Of a DNA stretch of 64,000 bases, positions 50,601 through 59,009 are shown one piece after another. The stretch comes from Streptomyces sp. Alt3 (GTDB taxonomy: Bacteria; Actinomycetota; Actinomycetes; Streptomycetales; Streptomycetaceae). The translations under genes were made by a program, and so were the position numbers. A model generated the notes under the pieces. The model made no database searches. It worked only from the letters and a program-made list of their open reading frames with translations, and was not told the DNA's origin. The stretch is from contig NZ_CP120983.1 in NCBI RefSeq assembly GCF_030719215.1, positions 806,001 to 870,000 on the forward strand, read 5' to 3'. Positions within the stretch are counted from its first letter, which is position 1; the number at the start of each line of letters is the position of its first letter.

Positions 50601-51211
50601 CTAAACCCTCTGGCGGTTGATTTCGGGAGGTATACGCATGTGCACGGATAGTTGTGCACAAGCGCTCGAATTCATATCAACTCGACTTCACTGCGCGTGA
50701 GCCTAGCCAGATCAGAACAGCGCCTCGGCATATTCGCCCAACCCCCTGCGCGAGCACGCCCGCGGTAATACACTCGCCAGTTTTGCACTCACCGGTGTCA
50801 ACCGTGCGCAGGGAGTGACCTGCATCGGGAATCGGGAGAAAGCGGACCCTCATGTCCGACTCTGCGGGACAGGAGGGCTCGTGGGTCGGTGGCGCTGAGG
50901 GATCAATTACCAGCAGCAACGCGAAAATCTGGGCACAGACGAGCGATCAGCACGGGAACGTATGAATACCCAGAAACCGCAGAGCGGGACAAGCGCACAT
51001 GCGATCGAATCGGATCGAAAGGAGCAGATCCCTGATCGACGAACGAATGAACGAACCGTAGCTCGAAGGAAGTGCGGGGGCCGGGGCGCCGGATCGGCGG
51101 TCGACGACGTGCGGACGGGGCCGCGAATCCGGCTCCCACCACCCTCACCCTCCGTGAGGTTCATCCCGTCGTCCGGGGGATCGCTGCAATCCTGTCCGTG
51201 CCTCCCGGATG
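50601..51211. other. 611-bp non-coding region upstream of cvnA
   Basis: No supported gene; short frames on both strands lack ribosome sites and conserved sequence. It contains the cvnA promoter region. TTGTGCACAA, a perfect 10-bp palindrome, lies at 50652-50661 (about 50 bases ahead of cvnA). The opposite end borders the MarR gene stop at 51212. Confidence 0.55.
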
Positions 51212-51715
51212 TCAGCGACGGCCGCCGAGCCGGCCCTCCAGTTGCACCAGCAGCTCACCGAGCTGTCCGCTCAGACCGCTGCGCGTCTCCTCGTCGAGCC
51301 CCGAGAGCACCGCACGCTCGTAGGCGAGCTGTTCGGGCAGCAGACGGTCGACCAGGTCGCGCCCCGCCCCCGTGAGCCCGACGTGGACGACCCTGCGGTC
51401 CCTGACGTCGCTGCGGCGGTCGATCAGACCGGACTCCTGCAGGGCGCGCAGTCGCTTCGTGACGGCTGCCCCCGACGAGAAGGTCTCACGGGCCAGTTCG
51501 CCGGGGGTGAGTTCACGGTCGGTGCGCCGCATCGCTCCGAGCAGGTCGAATTCGGCACGGTTCAGTCCGGCGGACCTCAGTGGCGCGTCCTCGGCCTGCT
51601 GGAGGAGGGCCGCACAGCGGTTGATGCGGCCGATGAGTTCCATCGGCCCCGTGTCCAGCCCCGGGCTGACGGCCTGCCACTGCCGTACCACCGAGGCCAC
51701 GATGTCGTCGGTCAC
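51212..51715 (-). CDS. MarR family regulator
   Basis: A 167-residue MarR-type winged-helix protein: LNRAEFDLLGAMRRTDR, ELTPGELARETFSSGAAVTK (recognition helix), and DRRVVHVGLTGAGRDLVDRL (the wing with the D-x-R motif). Its ATG overlaps the stop of the FUSC exporter gene (51712-51715), so it is translated with it. It would be expected to repress its own exporter operon and release it on binding an aromatic ligand. Confidence 0.9.
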   Translation of the reverse strand: MTDDIVASVVRQWQAVSPGLDTGPMELIGRINRCAALLQQAEDAPLRSAGLNRAEFDLLGAMRRTDRELTPGELARETFSSGAAVTKRLRALQESGLIDRRSDVRDRRVVHVGLTGAGRDLVDRLLPEQLAYERAVLSGLDEETRSGLSGQLGELLVQLEGRLGGRR

Positions 51716-53415
51716 ACCGCTCCGTTCGCCGGGGGCAGGGAGATCAGTCCCTGCCGTTGTGCTGTCGCCGCGAGCGTACGGTGTCCTGCCTGCTCAGCGG
51801 CGAGCAACTCCTCCTCGGGAAGTGCGCGCTGCCACCATTCGCCCGAGGCGACGTCGCCGGCGTCGCGCAGTTCGACGAGGGCGGCGGTCAGCCTCCTGCG
51901 GGCCGTCTCCAGCGTCGGAGGGTCGGCCGCCGGGTCGGCGACCGCGCGTTCGGCGCGGTCCCTGGCGTCCCCTGCCGCGGCGAGAGCCCGCTCCACGCGG
52001 CCGGAGGCCCTGCGGTTGGTGACGGCGACCGCGACGAGGAAGCCGACCGCGACGCCCACGAGCGTGTCCAGGGCCCGGTCCCTGATCAGCAGGCCCGCCG
52101 GCTGGAACCCGCCGAACTCCAGGATCAGCAGGGCCATCGGGGTCACGGCGACGGAACCGAGCCAGTAGTTGCGGGTGATCAGCGCCTCGGCGGCGAAGTT
52201 GAAGAGGAGGACGCACAGGACGAGGGTGAGCGGTCCGGTCCGTGCGAGGGGGATGACGGCGGCGAAGACCAGCACGCCGAGGAGGTTGCCGACGGTCCGC
52301 TGCAGGCCCCGGCTCCAGGAGAGGGCGAGGTTGGGCTGGTAGACGGAGGCCGCGGTGACGATCGCCCAGTACGGGTGGCCGACGCCGAGCGCCGAGGACA
52401 CGTAACCGGCCAGGGCACAGCCGACGAGCGTGCGGGCTGCGACCGGCAGCACCGGTGAGCCGGGGCCGAGCGCGCGCAGTAGCCGGCGCCTGCCCTCGCG
52501 CCGCCCACGCCGCATCCGTTCACCGGACCGTTCGGCGTCGATCCCGAAGAGCTGCTCGATGGTGCCCGGCGCGGGCGGGGGGCTGGGGACGGGCCCCCGG
52601 GCCCGGGTCCCCGCCGCCCACCGGCGCAGCTCGTCGGGGTCGGTTCCCGGGACGTGGCCGTCGGCAGCAGGAGTGGCGAGGGCACGCTCGGCGTGGACGA
52701 CGAGACGTTCCAGTTCCTGGCGCACGGGGGTGGGCCGGCCCGAGGCGAGCAGTGACTGCCACGCGCCCTGCACCGCCGCCGCGGCTGCGTGCCGGCTCCG
52801 GGCGTCGGGCTCAGCCGCGTACGCCGCGGCGGCGTCGAGCGCGCGGGCGGTCGCGAGACGCTCGGGACCTTCCTTGTGCCACAGGGCGGGGCCCGCGGTG
52901 ACCAGCCAGGAGAAGGCGCCCGCGGCCAGCATCAGCGCCATGTGTCCCGGGACCTGCCCGAGCTCCTGCGGCACGAAGAGCGCGGCCGAGGTGACGAAGG
53001 CGAAGATCACGTTGCCGGGCGGCCCGATGCGGGTCGCGTCGCAGAAGGTCTTCTGCACGGCGGCGAGCAGCGCGCCGACGGCGATCAGTACGGCGGTGGA
53101 GTCGGTGAGCGAGGCGGTGACCAGGGCGGCCGCGAGCCCGGCGGACATCCCCAGGATCACTCGGAGGACGGTGTGGGCCCTGCGGGCGTACGGCAGGTTG
53201 TGGCCGTAGAGCGCGCACAACGAGCCCGCCATGGTGTACATGACCAGGTCGAGCCGGCCGAGGGAGTACAGCAGCAGATTCGGGACGGCCGACGCCACGA
53301 CCACACTCAGCGCGGGCTTGTACCAGATCTCCGCGGGGCTGTTGAGCCGCAGGACCCCGATGACCGGCAGTTTGTGGACGGATGGCTTCCGGGATCGCAC
53401 AGCTGTATCACTCAC
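51712..53415 (-). CDS. FUSC family aromatic-acid exporter-like protein
   Basis: A 567-residue membrane protein of the FUSC (fusaric-acid resistance) / YccS-like family. Two blocks of membrane segments (about residues 30-175 and 325-470) are separated by a cytosolic region rich in Arg/Ala (about 185-315), with a terminal helical region after 470. The second block contains LGVGHPYWAIVTAASVYQ, matching the FUSC consensus. GTG start with AAGG upstream. It is the first gene of a two-gene operon with the MarR regulator, and probably exports weak aromatic acids; it lies near the pca genes. Confidence 0.88.
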   Translation of the reverse strand: MSDTAVRSRKPSVHKLPVIGVLRLNSPAEIWYKPALSVVVASAVPNLLLYSLGRLDLVMYTMAGSLCALYGHNLPYARRAHTVLRVILGMSAGLAAALVTASLTDSTAVLIAVGALLAAVQKTFCDATRIGPPGNVIFAFVTSAALFVPQELGQVPGHMALMLAAGAFSWLVTAGPALWHKEGPERLATARALDAAAAYAAEPDARSRHAAAAAVQGAWQSLLASGRPTPVRQELERLVVHAERALATPAADGHVPGTDPDELRRWAAGTRARGPVPSPPPAPGTIEQLFGIDAERSGERMRRGRREGRRRLLRALGPGSPVLPVAARTLVGCALAGYVSSALGVGHPYWAIVTAASVYQPNLALSWSRGLQRTVGNLLGVLVFAAVIPLARTGPLTLVLCVLLFNFAAEALITRNYWLGSVAVTPMALLILEFGGFQPAGLLIRDRALDTLVGVAVGFLVAVAVTNRRASGRVERALAAAGDARDRAERAVADPAADPPTLETARRRLTAALVELRDAGDVASGEWWQRALPEEELLAAEQAGHRTLAATAQRQGLISLPPANGAV

Positions 53416-53430
53416 TCATTCACCTTAACA

Positions 53431-53441
53431 GGTGTTACACC
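53431..53441. promoter_or_regulatory. operator-like inverted repeat upstream of FUSC/MarR operon
   Basis: GGTGTTACACC is an inverted repeat with 5-bp arms around a single T, 16-26 bases upstream of the FUSC start. It could be a site for the MarR protein encoded in the same operon. Confidence 0.35.
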
Positions 53442-53556
53442 CGTAAAACATTTTCGGCGGGGCTCCGGCTCGGGTAGCAGCCGCCCCTCGGCGGACCTAG
53501 CGTGCTGCACAACAGCGTAGGAAAGTGACGGGTCGCTCGCCTCGGGAGGAAACCGC

Positions 53557-54309
53557 ATGAAGCTCACGGAGCCGGTACCAGGTGGCCCTTGCTGGGTCGA
53601 ACTGAGCACCTCGGACGTGGGGGCGGCCCAGGCGTTCTACGCCGGACTCTTCGGATGGCGGTCCGAGACCGACCCACGGCCCGAGGCGGGCGGCTACACC
53701 ACGGCACGCCTCGGCGAGGACGCCGTCGCGGCCCTCAGCCCCCTCTACCGCCCGGAGCAGCTGCCGGCCTGGACCGTCTCCTTCGCCACCGAGGACGCGG
53801 ACGCGTCCGCCGATGCCGTGCGGTCGGCGGGCGGCACGGTACTCATGGGCCCGCTGGACGTCTTCGACCAGGGCAGGTTCGCGGTGGTGGCCGACCCGGC
53901 GGGCGCGGTGTTCTCCCTGTGGCAGGCGCGCGCCTTTCCGGGCGCGGGCCGCTTCAACGATCCGGGGACCCTGGGCTGGACCGAGCTCCGCACCTCCGAC
54001 CCGCAGGGCGCTCTCGCCTTCTATCCGGCGGTGTTCGGCTGGACCGTCAGCGACTCGGCGCACTTCACCCACTGGGGTGTGGACGGAGCCGACTTCGGCG
54101 GGCTGAAGGAACAGGGCGAGGACGAACGGGCGGAGACCCCTCCGCACTGGCTGCCCTACTTCATGGTCTCCGACACCGAGAGGACCGCGGCCGGGGCCCT
54201 GACCGCGGGAGGCGAGCCGCTGGCACACCCGGTACACATCCCCGGCGGACCCTGGGTCGCGACGCTCCGCGACCCCCAGGGGGCGAGGTTCGGCATCCAC
54301 ACGCCCTGA
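53557..54309 (+). CDS. two-domain VOC (glyoxalase-like) protein
   Basis: A 250-residue protein with two tandem VOC modules (about residues 5-125 and 135-248). Each begins with a typical strand (CWVELSTSDVGAAQAFYAGLFGW and TLGWTELRTSDPQGALAFY) and ends with DPAGAVFSLWQ or DPQGARFGIHTP. Metal-binding residues of true glyoxalases are not obviously complete, so it may be a small-molecule-binding or resistance protein. Stand-alone, divergent from FUSC/MarR. GGGAGG precedes the ATG. Confidence 0.88.
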   Translation: MKLTEPVPGGPCWVELSTSDVGAAQAFYAGLFGWRSETDPRPEAGGYTTARLGEDAVAALSPLYRPEQLPAWTVSFATEDADASADAVRSAGGTVLMGPLDVFDQGRFAVVADPAGAVFSLWQARAFPGAGRFNDPGTLGWTELRTSDPQGALAFYPAVFGWTVSDSAHFTHWGVDGADFGGLKEQGEDERAETPPHWLPYFMVSDTERTAAGALTAGGEPLAHPVHIPGGPWVATLRDPQGARFGIHTP

Positions 54310-54343
54310 TCCAGGCCCCACGCGCCCTGACCCAGGCCCCACG
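54302..54343 (+). repeat. 21-bp tandem duplication after the VOC gene
   Basis: Two near-identical copies of a 21-base unit starting CGCCCTGA(T/C)CCAGGCCC lie at 54302-54322 and 54323-54343, differing at one base. The first includes the VOC stop codon. A second imperfect repeat, GCACGCGTCG(A/G)GGAC, lies at 54363-54377 and 54398-54412. Confidence 0.7.
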
Positions 54344-54418
54344 CGGACGCTCCGGCCCCCGCGCACGCGTCGAGGACCGCCCCTCTGCGGCTCCCGTGCA
54401 CGCGTCGGGGACGGATCC

Positions 54419-54886
54419 TCAGCGTCTCGCGGGCGGCCCTGCCCCCTCGGGCACCCGGATGCCTTCGGCGGCGTCCGCGACCCTGCGCATCAGACCGAAG
54501 AGGGCCGACTGCTCGTCCGTGGAGAGCGGGCCGAGGAAGACCTGGTTCATCCCGGCCGTGCGGCGGGCGAGCCGGCCGTGGGTGCGGACGCCCTCGTCCG
54601 TGAGGCGGAGCAGCCAGCGGCGGCCGTCCTGCGGGTCGCGCACCTTGCCGAGCAGCTCCCGGCGCAGCAGCCGGGTGACCACCTCGGCGACGGTGGACCG
54701 GTCGAGCCCGACCCGCTCCCCCACCGTCCGCTGATCGAGGCCGGGTTCGGCGGTCAGGGCGTTCAGGACGGCGAACTGGGGGGAGGTGATCTCCTCGGAG
54801 ACCATCGTGTTCCACAGCAGGTGGTGCGCCTGCTGAAGGCGCCGGGCCAGGTGCCCGGGGTGGGTACTCAGGTCGACCGCCTGCAC
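54419..54886 (-). CDS. pcaV: MarR regulator of protocatechuate genes (PcaV)
   Basis: A 155-residue MarR protein. Sequence VDLSTHPGHLARRLQQAH near the start places an arginine at position 15 if the GTG at 54886 is used, matching Arg15 that contacts protocatechuate in S. coelicolor PcaV. The DNA-binding part is DQRTVGERVGLDRSTVAEVVTRL, and the wing DPQDGRRWLLRLT. The chosen GTG has GAGGG upstream; a longer frame to 55003 adds basic, unconserved sequence. It is divergent from pcaHGBL and should repress it until protocatechuate binds. Confidence 0.9.
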   Translation of the reverse strand: MQAVDLSTHPGHLARRLQQAHHLLWNTMVSEEITSPQFAVLNALTAEPGLDQRTVGERVGLDRSTVAEVVTRLLRRELLGKVRDPQDGRRWLLRLTDEGVRTHGRLARRTAGMNQVFLGPLSTDEQSALFGLMRRVADAAEGIRVPEGAGPPARR

Positions 54887-54944
54887 GGCACCGCCCTCTC
54901 TGTCGGCCGTCGGCCGCCGTCTCCGTCGGCCCGGATGCCGAAGA

Positions 54945-54958
54945 TACACAGTGTACTG
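54945..54958. promoter_or_regulatory. candidate PcaV operator, upstream site
   Basis: TACACAGTGTACTG contains TACAC-A-GTGTA and CAGTGTACTG, and resembles the downstream TCAGTGCACTGA site. It lies just upstream of the candidate -35 box of the pca promoter. Confidence 0.5.
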
Positions 54959-54964
54959 AGGGTC

Positions 54965-54994
54965 TTGACCCCAACGACGCGCCCTGGGTAGCTT
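54965..54994 (+). promoter_or_regulatory. candidate pca operon promoter
   Basis: TTGACC (54965-54970) and TAGCTT (54989-54994) are separated by 18 bases, close to the vegetative consensus. Transcription would start near 55001, so the two PcaV-like sites would flank the promoter (about -55 and +20). Confidence 0.5.
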
Positions 54995-55013
54995 CATGGC
55001 CACCCCGATTTAG

Positions 55014-55025
55014 TCAGTGCACTGA
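55014..55025. promoter_or_regulatory. candidate PcaV operator, downstream site
   Basis: TCAGTGCACTGA is a perfect 12-bp palindrome between the candidate pca promoter and the pcaH start. Its CAGTG-CACTG core resembles the 54949-54958 site. The two centres are about 66 bases apart, roughly six helical turns. Confidence 0.55.
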
Positions 55026-55053
55026 GCATTATCGCGATTCACGGAGCCGTGAC

Positions 55054-55839
55054 ATGACCGCACGTGACCTTCCCGCACCTCCCCTGCCCGACGGGCTGAG
55101 CCAGCAGGAGATCGACTCCGAGGTGGCCAGGGCCCAGGCGTCGGCCGAACCGGGTGCCCACCATCCGCCGCGCGACTACCCGCCGTACCGCAGCAGCCAC
55201 TTCCGCCACCCGCACCTCTCGCCGATCCCCGTGCGCGACCCGGAGGCGGTCGAACTGTCCGGGCCGGCCTTCGGCGTCACGGACGTCACCGCGCTGGACC
55301 GCGACCTCACCGCGCAGCACGCCGGCGAGCCGCTCGGCGAGCGGATCACCGTGACCGGACGGGTACTGGACCGGGCCGGACGGCCGGTGCGGGGCCAGCT
55401 CGTCGAGGTGTGGCAGGCCAACGCCTCCGGGCGGTACGCCCACCAGCTGGACCAGCACCCGGCCCCGCTCGACCCGAACTTCACCGGTTTCGGGCGGTGC
55501 CTGACGGACGAGCACGGCGGCTACGCGTTCACGACCGTCAGACCGGGCGCGTATCCGTGGCGCAACCACACCAACGCCTGGCGCCCCGCGCACATCCACT
55601 TCTCCCTGTTCGGGACGTCCTTCAGCCAGCGGCTCGTCACCCAGATGTACTTTCCCGGCGACCCGCTCCTCCCCTACGACCCGGTGATCCGCTCCGTCAC
55701 CGACCGGGCCGCGCGCGAGCGGCTGGTCTCGGCCTACGACCACGAACTGTCCGTCCCCGAGTGGTCCCTCGGCTACCGCTGGGACATCATCCTGGACGGG
55801 CCCTGCGCCACCTGGACCGAGGAAGAGGGCGACCACTGA
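55054..55839 (+). CDS. pcaH: protocatechuate 3,4-dioxygenase beta subunit
   Basis: A 261-residue subunit that binds the ferric iron. The four ligands are visible: Tyr128 (GRYAHQL), Tyr167 (GAYPWRN), His180 and His182 (RPAHIHFSL). It cleaves protocatechuate between its hydroxyls to 3-carboxy-cis,cis-muconate. The stop overlaps the pcaG ATG (TGATG). It is the first gene after pcaV here; in S. coelicolor the transferase and thiolase genes pcaIJF come before pcaH. Confidence 0.95.
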   Translation: MTARDLPAPPLPDGLSQQEIDSEVARAQASAEPGAHHPPRDYPPYRSSHFRHPHLSPIPVRDPEAVELSGPAFGVTDVTALDRDLTAQHAGEPLGERITVTGRVLDRAGRPVRGQLVEVWQANASGRYAHQLDQHPAPLDPNFTGFGRCLTDEHGGYAFTTVRPGAYPWRNHTNAWRPAHIHFSLFGTSFSQRLVTQMYFPGDPLLPYDPVIRSVTDRAARERLVSAYDHELSVPEWSLGYRWDIILDGPCATWTEEEGDH

Positions 55840-56411
55840 TGTCCCACGCCCCGACTCCCTCCCAGACCGTGGGCCCCTTCTACGGCTACGCCCTGCCCTT
55901 CCCCGGGGGCGCCGAGGTCGCCCCGGCCGGACATCCCGGCACGGTCACCGTGCACGGCCACGTGCTCGACGGCCGGGGCGAGCCCGTGCCCGACGCGATC
56001 GTCGAGACCTGGCAGCCCGCACCCGACGGATCGCGGACGGGCCTCCCGGGATCGATGCGCCACGACCCCGCGACGGGGAGGGTGATCGGACGCAACGGGG
56101 TCGACTTCACCGGCTTCGGCCGTGCGCCGACGGACGCGGACGGGCGATGGGCCGTGCGTACGCTCCCGCCCGGCGGGGTCCCCTACATCTGTGCGGCGGT
56201 GTTCGCCCGCGGCCTGGTCCAGCACCTCTACACCCGCGTGTATCTCCCCGATCTGCTCGACGCGGGGACGGACGCGGGCGATCCGCTGCTGGAGTCGCTG
56301 GACGCGGGACGGCGCGCGACACTGATCGCGACACGCACGGACCCCCGTACCTACCGTTTCGACATCCGCCTCCAGGGCGACGGCGAGACGGTCTTCCTGG
56401 AGTTCAGCTGA
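55839..56411 (+). CDS. pcaG: protocatechuate 3,4-dioxygenase alpha subunit
   Basis: A 190-residue partner of PcaH. It has the same intradiol-dioxygenase fold (PSQTVGPFYGYALPF near the start; VDFTGFGRAPTD; FARGLVQHLYTRVYLPD) but lacks the iron-ligand histidine pair, as expected for alpha subunits, and supplies substrate-pocket residues. It forms alpha-beta oligomers with PcaH. Coupled upstream to pcaH and downstream to pcaB by one-base TGATG overlaps. Confidence 0.94.
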   Translation: MSHAPTPSQTVGPFYGYALPFPGGAEVAPAGHPGTVTVHGHVLDGRGEPVPDAIVETWQPAPDGSRTGLPGSMRHDPATGRVIGRNGVDFTGFGRAPTDADGRWAVRTLPPGGVPYICAAVFARGLVQHLYTRVYLPDLLDAGTDAGDPLLESLDAGRRATLIATRTDPRTYRFDIRLQGDGETVFLEFS

Positions 56412-57739
56412 TGCACGAGAGCGATGCCGGCCTCCTCGCCCCTGGGCGCGCCGGCTCCGCCGCCGAGGCCGCCACCGGTGACCACGCCTTCCTGCAGGCC
56501 CTCCTGGACGCCGAAGCGGCGCTCACCCGGGCCCAGGCCGCCTCCGGGACGGCGCCGGCCGAGGCGGGGCGGGCGGTCACCGCGGCCGCGGACGCCGGCC
56601 GATTCGACGTACGCGAGCTGGCTCTGCGGGCACGGGCGGGCGGCAACCCCGTGATTCCGCTGGTCGCCGCCCTGTCGGCGGCGGTCGACGAGGAGGTACG
56701 GCCCTTCGTCCACCGGGGTGCGACCAGCCAGGACATCCTCGACACCGCGGCGATGCTCGTCGCGTCACGGACCATCGCACCGGTCCTCGACGACCTGGGA
56801 CGTACCGCCGACACGCTGGAGCGGCTCGCCGCGGAGCACCGCGACACGCCGATGCCCGGCCGCACCCTGACGCAGCACGCGGTGCCCACGACGTTCGGTC
56901 TCAAGGCGGCGGGCTGGCGGTCGCTGGTGCTCGACGCGCGGGACCGCCTGCGGACGGTGCGGGGCGCGCTCCCCGTCCAGCTCGGCGGCGCCGCGGGCAC
57001 GCTGGCCGCCTTCCCCGCCCCGGACGGGACTCCGGCGGGGCCCGGGCTCGTGGCCGCCTTCGCACGGGAGACCGGTCTGGCCGAACCGCTGCTGCCCTGG
57101 CACGCCCTGCGCACCCCGGTCGCCGATCTGGCCGGCGCGCTCGCTTTCACCGCGGGCGCGCTGGGCAGGACGGCGGTCGATGTGCTCACCCTGTCCCGTA
57201 CGGAGATCGCCGAGCTCTCGGAGGGATCCGGCGGTGGTTCCTCGGCGATGCCGCACAAGGCCAATCCGGTCCGCGCCACCCTGATCGCCGCCGCGGCACG
57301 CCGTGCGCCCGGCGCGGCGGCCACGCTGTTCGGCTCGCTCGCCGCCGGGGACGAGAGGCCCGCCGGGGCCTGGCACGCCGAGTGGGAGCCGTTGCGTGAC
57401 CTGCTGCGCCTGGCCGGCGGGGCGGCCCGGGACGCGGCGGAACTCGCCGGGGGGCTCCGGGTGTTCCCCGCCGCCATGCGGAGCAACCTGGGGCTGACCG
57501 GCGGGCTGATCGTCTCCGAGCGGCTGGCCGCGGTCGCCGCCGGGCGGGTGGGCCGCGCCCGCGCGAAGGAGATCCTGACGGAGGCCGCCGGCCTGGCCCG
57601 CGACGAGGGGAGACCTCTGGCGGAGATCCTTGCGGGAGAACCCGCCTTCGAGGGCCTGGACCTCGTGGAACTGACCGACCCCGCCCGGTACACAGGCTGT
57701 GCCGGGACCCTCACCGACCGCGCCCTGGAGCGCCGATGA
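56411..57739 (+). CDS. pcaB: 3-carboxy-cis,cis-muconate cycloisomerase
   Basis: A 442-residue member of the fumarase/aspartase superfamily. It converts 3-carboxymuconate to 4-carboxymuconolactone. The family signature GSSAMPHKANPVRA lies near residue 276; HRGATSQDILDTAAMLVASR is another typical block, with MPGRTLTQHAVPTTFGLK further on. The N-terminus is longer than needed for the fold (MHESDAGLLAPGRAG). The ATG overlaps the pcaG stop, and the stop overlaps the pcaL start (ATGA). Confidence 0.94.
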   Translation: MHESDAGLLAPGRAGSAAEAATGDHAFLQALLDAEAALTRAQAASGTAPAEAGRAVTAAADAGRFDVRELALRARAGGNPVIPLVAALSAAVDEEVRPFVHRGATSQDILDTAAMLVASRTIAPVLDDLGRTADTLERLAAEHRDTPMPGRTLTQHAVPTTFGLKAAGWRSLVLDARDRLRTVRGALPVQLGGAAGTLAAFPAPDGTPAGPGLVAAFARETGLAEPLLPWHALRTPVADLAGALAFTAGALGRTAVDVLTLSRTEIAELSEGSGGGSSAMPHKANPVRATLIAAAARRAPGAAATLFGSLAAGDERPAGAWHAEWEPLRDLLRLAGGAARDAAELAGGLRVFPAAMRSNLGLTGGLIVSERLAAVAAGRVGRARAKEILTEAAGLARDEGRPLAEILAGEPAFEGLDLVELTDPARYTGCAGTLTDRALERR

Positions 57740-58887
57740 CCACGACACCCGCCCGCCTCCTCCACCATCACGCCGAGGGGCCGGCAAGTGCTCCCCCGCT
57801 GCTGCTCGGCCCCTCGCTCGGCACCTCCACCGCGCTCTGGGACGGGGTCGCGCCCGAGCTCTCCGCCGCCCACCGGGTGGTGCGGTGGGACCTTCCGGGG
57901 CACGGTGGCTCGCCCGCCGGACTGATCGGACCGGGGGCGGACGTCGCCGATCTGGGCGCACTGGTGCTGACACTCGCCGACTCGCTGTCCCTGGACCGGT
58001 TCTCGTACGCCGGAGTGTCGCTGGGCGGCGCCGTGGGCCTCTGGCTCGCCGTCCACCACCCGGAGCGCGTCGACCGCCTGGCCGTGGTGTGTTCGTCCGC
58101 CCACTTCGGCGACCCGGGGCCGTGGCGGGAACGGGCCGCCCTGGTACGGGCCGAGGGACTGGGCAAGGTCGCGGAGAGCGCGGCGGGCCGCTGGTTCACA
58201 CCCGGATTCACCGAGCCACGACTGCTCGACGATCTGCTGGGCACGGACCCCGCGGCCTACGCCGCGTGCTGCGACGCGCTCGCCGAGTGCGACCTGCGGC
58301 CCGGCCTGCCCGGGATCCAGGCACCGACGCTGGTCGTCGCCGGACGCGACGACCCCGCGACCCCGCCCGCGCACGCCCGGGAGATCGCCGACGGGATCCC
58401 GGGCGCCGCACTGACCGAACTGCCGCACGCCTCCCACCTGGCGCCCGCCGAACGCCCCGAGGCCGTGAGGGAGGCGCTGCGCGCCCACTTCGCTCCGGGA
58501 GAACGCGGCAGCGGGACGGCGGTGCGCCGCGAGGTCCTCGGTGATGCGCACGTGGACCGGGCGCAGGCGGCGACCTCGGAATTCACCGCGCCCTTCCAGG
58601 ACTTCATCTCGCGCTACGCCTGGGGCGAGATCTGGACCGACCCCACTCTGTCCCGCCGGGAACGCAGCCTCATCACGCTGACCGCCCTGGTCGCGCACGG
58701 TCATCACGATGAACTGGCCATGCACGTCCGCGCGGCGGTACGCAACGGCCTCAGCCCGCGCGAGATCGGGGCGGCCCTCCTGCAGACGGGGGTCTACTGC
58801 GGCGTCCCGGCGGCGAACTCGGCGTTCGCGGTGGCCGACCGGGTGCTCGCGGAGATGGCACGGACGGAGCGGGACGGGCCTCGGTAG
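57736..58887 (+). CDS. pcaL: fused 3-oxoadipate enol-lactonase / 4-carboxymuconolactone decarboxylase
   Basis: A 383-residue fusion. Residues about 1-255 are an alpha/beta hydrolase (PcaD; nucleophile serine near residue 95 in AGVSLGGAVGLW, with VVAGRDDPATPP and SHLAPAERP supplying the later Asp and His region). Residues about 270-380 are a carboxymuconolactone decarboxylase (PcaC; LSRRERSLITLTALVA, HGHHDELAMHV, GVYCGVPAANSAF). It performs two successive steps giving 3-oxoadipate. The fusion is typical of actinobacteria. A hairpin follows at 58950-58991. Confidence 0.94.
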   Translation: MTTTPARLLHHHAEGPASAPPLLLGPSLGTSTALWDGVAPELSAAHRVVRWDLPGHGGSPAGLIGPGADVADLGALVLTLADSLSLDRFSYAGVSLGGAVGLWLAVHHPERVDRLAVVCSSAHFGDPGPWRERAALVRAEGLGKVAESAAGRWFTPGFTEPRLLDDLLGTDPAAYAACCDALAECDLRPGLPGIQAPTLVVAGRDDPATPPAHAREIADGIPGAALTELPHASHLAPAERPEAVREALRAHFAPGERGSGTAVRREVLGDAHVDRAQAATSEFTAPFQDFISRYAWGEIWTDPTLSRRERSLITLTALVAHGHHDELAMHVRAAVRNGLSPREIGAALLQTGVYCGVPAANSAFAVADRVLAEMARTERDGPR

Positions 58888-58949
58888 CGGCCTGGCAAGG
58901 AGGGACCTCAGCAGCGGCCGGTCGGGGAGGGGGCATCGGAGGGCCAGGT

Positions 58950-58991
58950 GGTACGGGGCGCTGGAAGGCCGGAGCGGCTTGGCCCCGTACC
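58950..58991. terminator. hairpin between pcaL and the scramblase-like gene
   Basis: GGTACGGGGC (58950-58959) and GCCCCGTACC (58982-58991) form a perfect 10-bp inverted repeat; the 22-base loop can itself partly pair. It lies between convergent stops at 58887 and 59010 and could act for both. Confidence 0.6.
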
Positions 58992-59009
58992 CGGTGGGGG
59001 CCCGGAGGA

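Noticed and set aside
50677..51375. Small frames between cvnA and the MarR gene
   Set aside because: No ribosome site, no family resemblance and several mutually overlapping frames; more likely untranslated promoter region.
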